Shown here piece by piece: positions 17,309-26,320 of a DNA stretch of 64,000 nt. Source of the DNA: SZAS-103 sp043747745 (GTDB taxonomy: Bacteria; Pseudomonadota; Gammaproteobacteria; Xanthomonadales; Xanthomonadaceae). The notes under the pieces are model-generated. The model was not told the origin of the DNA, searched no databases, and saw only the letters and a program-made list of their open reading frames with translations. The stretch covers positions 28,498 through 92,497 of the forward strand of contig JAYTOP010000026.1 of NCBI GenBank assembly GCA_043747745.1, in the 5' to 3' direction. The stretch's first letter is position 1. The number at the start of each line of letters is the position of its first letter. Made by a program: the position numbers and the translations under genes.

Positions 17309-19302
17309 GGCGGCGGTTCCTCTGGTGGCTGTGTCGATGCTGGATTGGATCCGGCTAAGCTGGATCCGGCTGGAATGGATTGTGCTGGACTGGTGTTGTC
17401 TGCGTCGGGTTCGTCGGACTTCGGTTGAATATAACGCGGTAAGCAGTCGACATCGGCCGCGATGAATCCGCGCAGGCTGGTGGTTACCGGCAGCAGCAGC
17501 AGCCGCCCCAGGCTGTTCTGCAGCGCCATCGAACGCGTCTGCGCATCCTTGCCGCTCAGGTCGACATACACGCCGCTGCAGGTCACCACCTGATCGAGAC
17601 GATTCTCGTCGGCGATCTTGACGAGCTCGTCGTTGATCAGATTCAGATCGTGCAGGATCTCCCAGCGCAGTTCCTCGACCGACGGCGCATCGCAGATCAT
17701 CATCACGACGTCGCGAAAATCCGATGCCAGCCATGTTTTACGCTCGATCAGGCCTTCGTGCATCTTTCCGTAGCCGTGCGCGTACAGCACCCGGCGGATG
17801 CGTCGCCGGTATTCGTTCGTCTCCCAGAACCGCCGCGCTTCCGGATTGTGCCCGACCACCTCCAGGTCCTGCCCCACGCTGACCCGCAGGATCAGCAGCA
17901 CGATGTGCAGGCGGTCGCCTTCGCCGAGTTCCTTCACGTGATCGTCGTTGCCGAGCGCACGCCCGCGCATGCCGGCGAGATAGGTACGGCAGATCCCGAA
18001 GAACGTCACCGACGTGCCGACCGAGGTGAATATATCGAAGAAGTACGTCGTGAAGGTCAGCGTCAGCACTGCGATTGAGGTCAGCACGACGTTCGTCGCA
18101 GTGAACACCGCATCCACGTCCTGCGACGGTTCGCCGCGCCAGAACGAGAACCCGATCCAGATCACCAACAGCGCCGCGAGCGCATACTTGAAGCCCGAAG
18201 GGGGCGTACGGATCCAGCTGTTGCTGATCAGGTTCTCGACCGCTTCGGCCTGCACCTCGACGCCGGGCATCAGCGAGTCGATCGGCGTCGCCTTGATGTC
18301 GTTGATGCCCGAAGCGTTGTAGCCGACCAGCACGATCTTGCCCTTGAGGTCGGGCAATTTCTGTCCCTTCTTGAGGCAGGGCGTGTGTTCGTCCGGCAGG
18401 AAATCGATGGCGCTGTAGGTCGGGACGGGCTCATGCAGGGGTTCGTGCGTGCGCCAGTTCAGGCGGATGCTTTGCGGGAAATCGGTGACCTTGCGGTGGG
18501 TGGCCTCCGCCGCGAGCAATGCCGACAACGACGGCACGGCCCAGTCCCCGGCCTGTTCCCAGACCTGGAAATCGCGCATCACGCCATCGCCGGCGCGATT
18601 GATCCTGGTGTTGCCGCTGCGCTTGCGCATCGTGTCGCCGAACGGCAACTGCAATGCGACGCGCGGAGAGTCGGTCGGATGCGCCACCAGCGGCAACGCG
18701 CCGGACCAGCGGTCGATGGTCGCGGTCCCAGGCACATCGGCATTGTCCGGGTCGTAACTCGCGCCGAAGAAGAACGGCAAGCCCGAAGCCGCAAGCTGCT
18801 CGAGCATCGCATCCGAGTCGGCCTCGGTGCTCTGCTTGTCGAAGAACATGACGTCATAACCCACTGCGGCTGCACCGCCGTCTCCCAGCGCAGTGAGCAG
18901 GTCTGCATGGCGGTCGCGCGGCCATGGCCAGCCGGTCAGGCCCTTGTTCGCGAAATAGCTGATCGAACACTCGTCGATCGCCGCAACCAGCACCCGGCCG
19001 GACGATTTTGGATCCACCGGCCGCTTCGAGATCACCGTGTCGAACAGCGAGTCCTCGACCGACGCCAGCGACTTGTTCCCGCCCCACGTTCCGTTCCAGG
19101 TCGGGACGCCGTAGAAGTCCCAGAACAGGAATGCGAGCGCGATCAGGGTCCACACGGGGAAAAACGAGAAACGCATCCGCGACGCGAACGCGGCCGACGT
19201 GCGCCCGAACGCGCGGTCCCAGCGTCCCCAGATCTTGACGAACATCGCGGCCGCCCGCTCCGGCAAGCTCGGCTTCGGCGGCACGCCTTTCTTGATCGCC
19301 AT
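17284..19302 (-). CDS. CHASE2-domain membrane sensor without kinase or cyclase output
   Basis: This 672-residue protein has an N-terminal membrane helix (about 45-65), an extracytoplasmic CHASE2 domain (about 70-375: SSGRVLVAAIDECSISYF, GWPWPRDRHADLLTAL, IVLVGYNASGINDIKATP), then three membrane helices (about 380-470). The C-terminal region of roughly 150 residues (HIVLLILRVSVG ... LVKIADENRLDQVVTCSG) matches none of the usual outputs (histidine kinase, GGDEF, cyclase, Ser/Thr kinase) that I recognise. The extreme C-terminus is a pentapeptide repeat (NTSPA QSIPA GSSLA GSNPA) encoded by a 15-bp minisatellite. The gene overlaps the M48 gene downstream by 25 nt. It probably senses an envelope signal and acts with that protease, which is inference from coupling only. 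Confidence 0.85.
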   Translation of the reverse strand: MAIKKGVPPKPSLPERAAAMFVKIWGRWDRAFGRTSAAFASRMRFSFFPVWTLIALAFLFWDFYGVPTWNGTWGGNKSLASVEDSLFDTVISKRPVDPKSSGRVLVAAIDECSISYFANKGLTGWPWPRDRHADLLTALGDGGAAAVGYDVMFFDKQSTEADSDAMLEQLAASGLPFFFGASYDPDNADVPGTATIDRWSGALPLVAHPTDSPRVALQLPFGDTMRKRSGNTRINRAGDGVMRDFQVWEQAGDWAVPSLSALLAAEATHRKVTDFPQSIRLNWRTHEPLHEPVPTYSAIDFLPDEHTPCLKKGQKLPDLKGKIVLVGYNASGINDIKATPIDSLMPGVEVQAEAVENLISNSWIRTPPSGFKYALAALLVIWIGFSFWRGEPSQDVDAVFTATNVVLTSIAVLTLTFTTYFFDIFTSVGTSVTFFGICRTYLAGMRGRALGNDDHVKELGEGDRLHIVLLILRVSVGQDLEVVGHNPEARRFWETNEYRRRIRRVLYAHGYGKMHEGLIERKTWLASDFRDVVMMICDAPSVEELRWEILHDLNLINDELVKIADENRLDQVVTCSGVYVDLSGKDAQTRSMALQNSLGRLLLLPVTTSLRGFIAADVDCLPRYIQPKSDEPDADNTSPAQSIPAGSSLAGSNPASTQPPEEPPPCAAPSES
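17339..17398. repeat. 15-bp tandem repeat, four units, in CHASE2 gene tail
   Basis: Units start at 17339, 17354, 17369 and 17384; they resemble GCTGGATTGGATCCG with up to six changes between neighbours. On the minus strand each unit encodes five residues of the CHASE2 tail. The array lies 31 bases upstream of the M48 start codon, in the translational lead-in of the overlapping gene. Confidence 0.85.
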
Positions 19303-19438
19303 CCCGGTCGTTCCCCTCGCCCCAGCGGCTGGCCCTTATCGTCGCACGCAGCGGCACCGATAGGCATGTACTGCGAACCGACGGAATCCGTACGCCTCCC
19401 CGTTCTCCTACAATGGCCGTTATCCCGCAAGGAAGCAC

Positions 19439-19996
19439 ATGGCACCCAAGGCCACGATCTACAAAGCAGAAGTGCAGGTCAGCGACATGGATCGCGGCTA
19501 TTACGCGACGCACGCGCTGACGCTCGCGCAGCATCCATCCGAAACGAACGAGCGCCTGATGGTGCGATTGCTCGCGTTCGCGCTGCATGCCGACGAGCGC
19601 CTGGAATTCGGACGCGGGCTGAGCAGCGACGACGAGCCCGACCTGTGGCGCAAGTCGCTTACCGGCGAGATCGAGCAATGGATCGAACTCGGCCAGCCCG
19701 ACGAACAACGTATCCGCAAGGCCTGCGGACGCGCGCGCCAGGTCGTCGTGGTCAGCTACAGCGGACGCAGTGCGGACATCTGGTGGGACAAGATCGCGGG
19801 CGGCCTCGCACGCTCGAAGAACCTTACCGTGATCGACATTCCAGCAGCCACCGTGCAGGAACTCGCGACGCTCATCGATCGCAACATGCAACTGCAATGC
19901 ATGGTCCAGGATGGACAGGCGCAGTTGATGAACGAGAAAGCCAGCGTGACCGTCGAACCGGCCGTGCGCATGGCGCCGGCTGCGCAGGGATACTGA
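19439..19996 (+). CDS. yaeQ: YaeQ family protein
   Basis: This 185-residue protein is full length for the YaeQ family, which adopts a PD-(D/E)xK nuclease-like fold of unsettled function (historically linked to RfaH suppression). Recognisable parts are the opening KATIYKAEVQVSDMDRGYY, LTLAQHPSETNERLMVRLLAFALHA, the EPDLWRKSLTGEIEQWIELGQPD segment carrying the presumed acidic residues, and VVVVSYSGRSADIWW. It starts at an ATG after AGGAAGCAC and is transcribed away from the divergent CHASE2 gene. No operon partner. Confidence 0.92.
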   Translation: MAPKATIYKAEVQVSDMDRGYYATHALTLAQHPSETNERLMVRLLAFALHADERLEFGRGLSSDDEPDLWRKSLTGEIEQWIELGQPDEQRIRKACGRARQVVVVSYSGRSADIWWDKIAGGLARSKNLTVIDIPAATVQELATLIDRNMQLQCMVQDGQAQLMNEKASVTVEPAVRMAPAAQGY

Positions 19997-20026
19997 TCGC
20001 CGGCAATGGGCGGCGTCGCCGCAACG

Positions 20027-20650
20027 TCAACGGATGTTGCTGATCGAATTTTTCACCGTGTCGTGTTTCGTCTTCATGATGTTGGACACCATCGTGAATT
20101 GACGGTTTTCATTTTGCATCGCGTTCTGCAACTGCAGGTATTGCAGGTTGAAGGACATCTGCGTCTCCTGCATGTTGCTGGTGGCGGCCAGCAATTGATC
20201 CTGCCCGCCTCCACCGGCAGCGTTGCCGACGACGCCGTTGCCGCCCATGGAACTGCTGCCGCTGCTCGCGGCACCACCGCCGGTACCGATCGCACCCTCG
20301 CCTGACGCTGCAAGTGCGTCCATCTGGCCTGCACATGTCTTCAGCCACGCCACGTAGCGATTCGCCTCGCTCCGTTGTTCGGTGGACAGGTCGCGCGGCA
20401 ACGGCGATGCTGCAATCGACCGGAAGGCCTCGCTGGTTTGCCTGAGCCTTTCCACGCGCTGCGCGATGAGCGTGCGTTGCGGCTGCGTTTGGCGCTGGCC
20501 TTCCGTCGCGCGTACCAGCTGCGCCTGTGCGGATGCCATGACGATGGCCGAAACGACCACGCACGCCGCGAGCGCGATGTCGCCTAGCAGCGCCTTGCGC
20601 AACGATGTTGACCCGGGACCGGGCCGGTTGGTGGATTTGGCTGGCTTCAT
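20027..20650 (-). CDS. Hypothetical single-span membrane protein
   Basis: I do not recognise this 207-residue product. It has a short basic N-terminus, one membrane helix (about 20-44, IALAACVVVSAIVMASAQAQL), a helical middle with a RYVAWLKTCAGQMDALAASG motif, a glycine/serine-rich linker (about 120-150) and a conserved-looking helical end (QMSFNLQYLQLQNAMQNENR ... MKTKHDTVKNSISNIR). The end looks like an amphipathic coiled segment of the kind that packs into an oligomer. The start ATG at 20650 lacks a strong ribosome site, and a longer frame to 20764 overlaps the upstream gene. It lies 40 bases after the cysteine synthase-glutaredoxin fusion on the same strand. Confidence 0.75.
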   Translation of the reverse strand: MKPAKSTNRPGPGSTSLRKALLGDIALAACVVVSAIVMASAQAQLVRATEGQRQTQPQRTLIAQRVERLRQTSEAFRSIAASPLPRDLSTEQRSEANRYVAWLKTCAGQMDALAASGEGAIGTGGGAASSGSSSMGGNGVVGNAAGGGGQDQLLAATSNMQETQMSFNLQYLQLQNAMQNENRQFTMVSNIMKTKHDTVKNSISNIR

Positions 20651-20690
20651 GTCAGTGGTTTCCCTCGTTGGAACTCTTCGTGGATCGCGA

Positions 20691-22196
20691 TCAGCGCGGA
20701 TGCAGCCACGTGGGCAGCAGGCTGTAAGGATCGACGCTGATGGCTTCGTCGAAACCGATACCATGCTGCGTCAGCATGCCCTGCAAGCGTCCGTCCTTGA
20801 ACATCTCCAGCGTGTCGGTACAGCCGCCGATGTAAGCGCCGCCGACAAACACCTGCGGGATCGTTCTGCTGCCGGTGCGCGCGTGCAGCACGGCGCGGAT
20901 CTGGCCGCCGCGGTCGTCGCGCTGGTAGGCGGTCGAGTCGAGGTCGACGGACCGGTACGGGATCGCGCATTTCGCGAACAGCTTGCGCAGCGACCAGCAG
21001 AACTCGCACCACTCGAGCGCGAACAGCACGAGCGGCTGTTCCGGATCGGCGATCACGCGGGCGACGAAATCCTCCACTTCGGCCGACACCGCAGGTGCGG
21101 AGACACCTTCCGGCTTCGGCGTCGCAGCAGTCGGCGGCGCGGGCGGCGGCACATCGAAACGGCATCCGGGTGTCGATCGGGAAATTTCGAGTTCCTCGGA
21201 CGACATGTCGGCGTCGATCCCGTCGAACAGCGGCGTGCTGAGGTAGCGCTCGCCGGTGTCGGGCAGCATGCACAGCACGTTCGCGCCATCCGGCGCCGAC
21301 TCGCAGACCTTCAACGCGCCAGCAAGGGTCGCGCCGCCGGAGATACCGACGAAGATCCCTTCCTGCCGCGCGAGTTCGCGCGCGAGCCGCATCGCGTCCG
21401 AACCGTTGATCGGGACGATGCGGTCGACCAGTTTCATCGCGACCGCGTCCTCGGTCAGCCGCGGAATGAAGTCCGGCGACCAGCCCTGCATCACGTGCGG
21501 GCGCGAACTCGGATGACTTTCCCGGATGGTGCCATCCAGCTGGCGCGACTGCGCGATGCCGCTGCCGAGCACCGGGGAATTGTCCGGTTCGCAGACGATG
21601 ACCTGCGTCTCCGGGCGCTGAGCCTTCAGCACGCGCGCGACGCCTTTAAGCGTGCCGCCAGTACCGTAGCCGGTGACCCAGTAGTCGAGCCGTTCGCCTT
21701 CGAACGCGGCGAGGATTTCCGGCGCAGTGGTGCGCGAGTGCATGTTCGCGTTCGCTTCGTTGTCGAACTGCCGGCACAGGAACCAGCCGTGCGCGTTCGC
21801 GAGTTCGACGGCCTTCGCGAGCGTGCCGGTGCCGCGCTGCGCTGCCGGCGTGAGCACGACCTTCGCGCCGAGGAAGCGCATCATCCGGCGCCGCTCGACG
21901 CTGAAGTTCTCGCCCATCACCACGACCAGCGGATAGCCCTTGACCGCGCACACCATCGCCAAGCCGATGCCTGTATTGCCGCTGGTCGCCTCGATCACGG
22001 CCTGGCCCGGAGATAGCGCACCGCGACGCTCGGCGTCCTCGATGATGCCGAGAGCGAGCCGGTCCTTGACCGAGCCCATCGGATTGAATGCCTCCACCTT
22101 CACGAACACGTTGACGTTCGGCGGCGCAAGCTTGTTCAAGCGCACGATCGGCGTGTTGCCGATCGTTCCCAGGATGTTGTCGAACTTGCCCTGCAT
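20691..22196 (-). CDS. Cysteine synthase fused to a glutaredoxin domain
   Basis: The 501-residue product has an O-acetylserine sulfhydrylase/CysM-type PLP domain up to about residue 300 (PLP lysine K44 in SVKDR, TSGNTG loop 71-76, GTGGTL phosphate cup, GISGGA). A Pro/Ala linker (about 335-365) leads to a C-terminal glutaredoxin-like domain with CEFC at 397-400, a cis-proline turn SRTIPQVFVGG and GGCTDTLEM. The start at 22196 is clear from AAGGAGGT four bases upstream. The enzyme should make cysteine from O-acetylserine and sulfide, while the fused domain could supply reducing power for thiosulfate-derived S-sulfocysteine. That linkage is inference. The domain boundary is continuous with no frame change, so it is not an assembly artefact by eye. 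Confidence 0.92.
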   Translation of the reverse strand: MQGKFDNILGTIGNTPIVRLNKLAPPNVNVFVKVEAFNPMGSVKDRLALGIIEDAERRGALSPGQAVIEATSGNTGIGLAMVCAVKGYPLVVVMGENFSVERRRMMRFLGAKVVLTPAAQRGTGTLAKAVELANAHGWFLCRQFDNEANANMHSRTTAPEILAAFEGERLDYWVTGYGTGGTLKGVARVLKAQRPETQVIVCEPDNSPVLGSGIAQSRQLDGTIRESHPSSRPHVMQGWSPDFIPRLTEDAVAMKLVDRIVPINGSDAMRLARELARQEGIFVGISGGATLAGALKVCESAPDGANVLCMLPDTGERYLSTPLFDGIDADMSSEELEISRSTPGCRFDVPPPAPPTAATPKPEGVSAPAVSAEVEDFVARVIADPEQPLVLFALEWCEFCWSLRKLFAKCAIPYRSVDLDSTAYQRDDRGGQIRAVLHARTGSRTIPQVFVGGAYIGGCTDTLEMFKDGRLQGMLTQHGIGFDEAISVDPYSLLPTWLHPR

Positions 22197-22495
22197 GGCG
22201 ACCTCCTTCACCGGTAGTGCGTTCGCGGACGAAACCGTCTCGGCATTGCGGCGGTCCGGTCACGAAGCAGTTTATAGCGGGTGTCGCCCCGCAAACGCGT
22301 CGCCTCGGCATGCGCAATTTATGAACAGACCATGCAAACCTTGCCACCTAGGTGGGCTGGATTTGACCTGGATCATCCCGCATTCAGTGCCGATGGTGCC
22401 TTCTGGGGCATGGCAGCTGGATGGCTGCCTCGTCCGGCAAAAGCGCGTTATCGCGTGGCGGGCGCGTCGATTGTCGATGGACCAGGGAGATGGCT

Positions 22496-23932
22496 ATGAA
22501 CGTTGCAGGCTCCAACCGGAAAATACTCGCGGCCATGATTGCCGCGATCGTGTGCGTTGGGGCGATTGCCCCGACCTTTGCGCAGGACGAACAGGACGCA
22601 CAGACGAAGAAGGAATTGAAGCAACAGCAGGCCGAGAAAAAAGCGGCCGCCGCTGAGCAGAAACAGGCCAAGCCTGCACAGGACAAGGCACAGACGCAGC
22701 AGGAAGTCGCGCAAGCTCGCGGGCAGCGGCAACAGGAACAGAAAGGTGCCATGCAGGATACGCAGCAGCGGCAGGCCGAACGCTCGCAGGCCCAGCAGCA
22801 GGGAAAAGCCAACGCGCAACAACAGGATCGCGCACAACAGAACGACCAGCGCCAGGCGCAGCAGGACAAGCTCAAGCTGCAACAGCAGGATCGCGCACAG
22901 CAGAATGAGCAGCGGCAGGCCCAGCAGGACAAGCTGAAGATGCAGCAGCAGGACAAGGCCAACGCGCAGCAGCAGGATCGTGCGAAGCACGCCGATCAGC
23001 GCCAGGCGCAGCAGGACAAGCTCAAGCTGCAAAAGCAGGATCGCGCACAACAGAACGACCAGCGGCAGGCCCAGCAGGACAAGCTGAAGATGCAGCAGCA
23101 GGACAAGGCCAACGCACAGCAGCAGGATCGTGCGAAGCAGGCCGACCAGCGCGAACAGGCCAAGACGCAGCAGCAGGATCGTTTGCAGCAGGCGGCGCAG
23201 GAGCGCAACGCGCAGCACCAAGCCAATCTGAAAGCGCAGGCCGACCAGCACGACGCTGCCACCCAACGTGACGCGCAGCAGCAGAAGGACAAGCGTCAGG
23301 AGCAGGCGCAGAACCAGCAGGAGCGCAAGCGTCTGTCGCAAGAAAAGCAGCAGGAAAATATCGCCCAGCAGAAACAGCGCGTCGTGCAGTACGAGCATCG
23401 CCTTGACCAGCAACAGGCGGTCTCGCGCTCGCTCGCCATGCAGTTGCAGCGGCAGCACCGCAATTCGCAGTACCAGTTCCAGCAGCGCTATTACGAGCGC
23501 TTGCAGCAGCAGCGGGTGACATTGCAGAGCCGGAACTGGGATTACAACAACGATCCGTACTACTACACCGCCCCGAGCTACCGTTATTCGCGCAGTGGTA
23601 GCTGGTACGAGGTTAACCAGTACGGTGCAGATGCCCTGCGCGAGGCCATCAATGCCGGCTACGGGGAAGGCTTCGCCGCCGGCCAAGCCGACCGTCAGGA
23701 TCGCTGGCGCTACGACTACCGCAATTCGTACGCCTATCAGGACGCGAGTTACGGCTACGAAGGCTCGTACGTGAGTTACGACGAGTACGCCTATTACTTC
23801 CGCAAGGGTTTCAAGCGTGGCTATGAGGATGGCTACTACACGCGCTATCGCTACGGCAGGTACGACAACGGCCGCTATTCCGTCCAGGATGCGGTGTTGT
23901 CAATCGTCCTCAACCTGCAATCGCTCCACTGA
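22496..23932 (+). CDS. Secreted Gln-rich coiled-coil protein with Tyr/Arg-rich tail
   Basis: This 478-residue protein starts at ATG 22496 with AGGGAGA just upstream. A signal peptide (to about residue 30, IAPTFA) is followed by an extremely Gln/Lys/Ala-rich region (about 31-310) with 50-residue repeats of the form QQDRAQQNDQRQAQQDKLK, predicted to be a long charged coiled coil or amyloid-prone segment. The C-terminal about 160 residues switch to aromatic and arginine-rich sequence (NWDYNNDPYYYTAPSYRYS, then GYGEGFAAGQADRQDR and RKGFKRGYEDGYY), a G-x-x-x-G-x-x-D repeat style seen in some envelope proteins. I do not recognise a characterised family. It is probably periplasmic or surface-exposed. 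It diverges from the cysteine synthase gene and has its own terminator. Confidence 0.85.
   Translation: MNVAGSNRKILAAMIAAIVCVGAIAPTFAQDEQDAQTKKELKQQQAEKKAAAAEQKQAKPAQDKAQTQQEVAQARGQRQQEQKGAMQDTQQRQAERSQAQQQGKANAQQQDRAQQNDQRQAQQDKLKLQQQDRAQQNEQRQAQQDKLKMQQQDKANAQQQDRAKHADQRQAQQDKLKLQKQDRAQQNDQRQAQQDKLKMQQQDKANAQQQDRAKQADQREQAKTQQQDRLQQAAQERNAQHQANLKAQADQHDAATQRDAQQQKDKRQEQAQNQQERKRLSQEKQQENIAQQKQRVVQYEHRLDQQQAVSRSLAMQLQRQHRNSQYQFQQRYYERLQQQRVTLQSRNWDYNNDPYYYTAPSYRYSRSGSWYEVNQYGADALREAINAGYGEGFAAGQADRQDRWRYDYRNSYAYQDASYGYEGSYVSYDEYAYYFRKGFKRGYEDGYYTRYRYGRYDNGRYSVQDAVLSIVLNLQSLH
22808..23170 (+). repeat. 150-bp tandem repeat inside the Gln-rich gene
   Basis: The segment beginning GCCAACGCGCAACAACAGGA recurs at 22808, 22958 and 23108, exactly 150 bp apart. 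There are two full units and a partial third, each coding 50 residues without a frame change. Shorter internal repeats (CAGGATCG, GACAAGCT) occur within each unit. Confidence 0.85.
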
Positions 23933-23955
23933 TCCACCGAATCACATGACATCGC

Positions 23956-24004
23956 GATGCCCGGCCGCCAGCCGCAACGACTGGCTCGCCGGGCATCGTT
24001 TTTT
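23956..24004 (+). terminator. Rho-independent terminator after the Gln-rich gene
   Basis: GATGCCCGGC (23956-23965) pairs with GCCGGGCATC (23988-23997), with an inner GCCAG/CTGGC stem, followed by GTTTTTTAA. It lies 24 bases past the stop codon. Confidence 0.85.
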
Positions 24005-24126
24005 AAGGATTGAGACGACGCACGAGCGCAATACCCATCGCCTGCCCAGGCAACGGCTTCGTAGTGATGAAAATGCGGCGGTCGGGGGACTATCCTCACT
24101 GTTTGCTCCGACTCGAGGTGGAAACC

Positions 24127-26223
24127 ATGCAGCGCCTGATGTATGTCCTGATCGCGACAGCCCTTTGCAGCCCAGCATGGGCAGCGACACCGAAGTCTGC
24201 CGCGCAGCCATCGCCTCTCCCGATGGCGAATGCCGCGGCGCAGAAGACCCCGGTTGGCGTGGATCTCGCCGGAATCGATCACGCGGTGACGCCCGGCGAC
24301 GATTTCGACGGCTATGCCAATGGCGGCTGGCGCAAGGCTGCGGTGATCCCCGACGACCGTTCGAGCACCGGCGTGTTCTTCGAGGTCTTCCAGAAAGCCG
24401 AGAAGCGCAACGCCGAGCTGATCCGCGCCGCCGGCGATGCGCATGCTACGAAAGGCTCGAACGAGCGCCTGATCGCCGACTACTACGCGGCCTTCATGGA
24501 CCAGGACCGGATTGAGAAGAACGGGCTCGCACCGATCCAGCCCACACTCGCGAAGATCGATGCGATCGCTTCCAGGACCGACCTCGCGCGCGTGCTGGGC
24601 GAAGGACTGCGCGCCGACGTGGACCCGGTCAATGCCACTAACCTGGACACCGAGCACCTGTTCGGCCTGTTCGTCGCATAGGGACTGGAGGACACGTCGC
24701 ACAACGTCCCCTATCTGCTGCAAGGCGGCCTCGGCATGCCAAACCGCGACTACTACCTCGCGACCGACAAGAACATGGCGAACGCGCGCACGGCGTACTT
24801 CGCCTACGTCGCAACGGTGCTCAAGCTTTCCGGTGCGACGTATCCCGAGGCGAAGGCGAAGGCGATCTTCGACCTCGAAATAAAGATCGCGACCGCGCAC
24901 GCGAGCATCGTCGACAGCGAGGACGTGCACAAGGCCAATAATCCGTGGCCGTTTGCCGACTTCGCGACAAAGGCGCCGGGACTCGACTGGACCGCGTACT
25001 TCGGCGCGGCCGGCCTCGACAACCAGAAGCAGATCATCGTCTGGGAACCGGACGCCACGACGAAGTTGTCGGCGCTGGTCGCGAGCGAGCCGCTGGAGAC
25101 ATGGAAGGCCTACCTGCGCTTCCACGCGATCAATGCCGATGCGGGCGTGCTGCCGAAAGCATTCGACGATGCGAGCTTCGAGTTCTACGGCCATACCCTG
25201 CAAGGCACGCCGAAACAGCGCGACCGCTGGAAGCGCGCCATCGCGCGCACCAATGGCGACCTGGGCGATGCGGTCGGACAGATCTACGTGAAGCACTACT
25301 TCCCGGCTTCGTCGAAGGCCGAGGTGAAGACGATGGTCGACAACATCGTCGCGGCGTTCGTCGACCGCGTCGACAAGCTCGACTGGATGACGCCTGCGAC
25401 GCGCGCGAAGGCCAAGGCGAAGCTCGCGACGCTGCGGGTCGGCGTCGGCTATCCGGAAACGTGGCGCGACTACGCGACGCTGGACATCCGCGCCGACGAC
25501 GCACTCGACAACCACGATCGCGCCGGTCTGTTCGAATACAAACACCAACTCGCCAAACTCGACCAGCCGGTCGATCGCGGTGAATGGTGGATGACGCCGC
25601 AGACCGTCAACGCGGTCAACCTGCCATTGCAGAACGCGCTGAATTTTCCGGCCGCGATCCTCGAAGCGCCGTTCTTCGACCCGCATGCGGATGCGGCGGC
25701 GAACTATGGTTCGATCGGCGCAGTGATCGGCCACGAGATCAGCCACAGTTTCGACGACACCGGCGCCGATTTCGACGCATCGGGACGCCTCGCGAACTGG
25801 TGGACGCCCGAGGACCAGGCGCACTTCAAGGCTGCCGGCCAACAACTCGTCGCGCAGTACAACGCTTACGAACCGTTGCCGGGCCTGCACATCAACGGGC
25901 AGCAGACGCTCAACGAAAACATCGCGGACGTGTCCGGTCTGACGATCGCATATGCGGCGTACCACAAGTCGCTCGGCGGCAAGCCGGCGCCGGTGATCGA
26001 CGGCGTCAGCGGCGACCAGCGCCTCTTCCTCGCGTTCGCGCAATCGTGGCGGGACAAGTCGCGCGATGCGGCGTTGCGCGCGCAGGTCGTCGGCAACAGC
26101 CATGCACCGGCGCGTTACCGCGCGCAGACCGTGCGCAACATCGATGCCTGGTACAACGCGTTCTCGCCCAAGTCTGGCGAAGCGCTGTACCTCGAGGCGA
26201 AGGCGCGCGTCAGGATCTGGTGA
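24127..26223 (+). pseudogene. M13 family (neprilysin-like) metallopeptidase interrupted by an in-frame TAG
   Basis: ATG 24127 follows GAGGTGG and starts a signal peptide (MQRLMYVLIATALCSPAWA). The frame matches M13 endopeptidases (PepO/neprilysin) from DDFDGYANGGWRK onward, but codon 185 (24679-24681) is TAG in FGLFVA-TAG-GLEDTSHN. The same frame then resumes without a shift to residue 698. The zinc site HEISH is at 536-540 and the third ligand E597 lies in NENIADVSG; the end is RVRIW. A single C-to-T change from CAG (Gln) would explain the stop. Both pieces retain conserved sequence, so the change is recent, or a sequencing error, or is read through. If real, the downstream part (a possible ATG at 24736) lacks the signal peptide and would be non-functional outside the cell. 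Confidence 0.88.
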
Positions 26224-26249
26224 GGATTCGCGACTCTGTCAGCCCCGCA

Positions 26250-26268
26250 CTCACGTCTGGGACGTGAG
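26250..26268. terminator. Short hairpin between convergent genes
   Basis: CTCACGTC-TGG-GACGTGAG is a perfect 8-bp stem with a three-base loop, 27 bases after the M13 stop and before the convergent DUF4337 gene end. There is no T-run, so it may be only a weak or bidirectional terminator. Confidence 0.4.
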
Positions 26269-26320
26269 CGCGGCCTGCCCGTTTCAACCGCGACGCTGAC
26301 GCAGCGACCCTGCCCCGCCG

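Noticed and set aside
18385..20043. Long plus-strand frame opposite the CHASE2 gene
   Set aside because: Its composition is typical of an antisense shadow and it also overlaps yaeQ in another frame.
22808..23170. Possible CRISPR array in the repeat-rich Gln gene
   Set aside because: The repeats are tandem, in frame and lack spacers of constant length; they encode coiled-coil protein.
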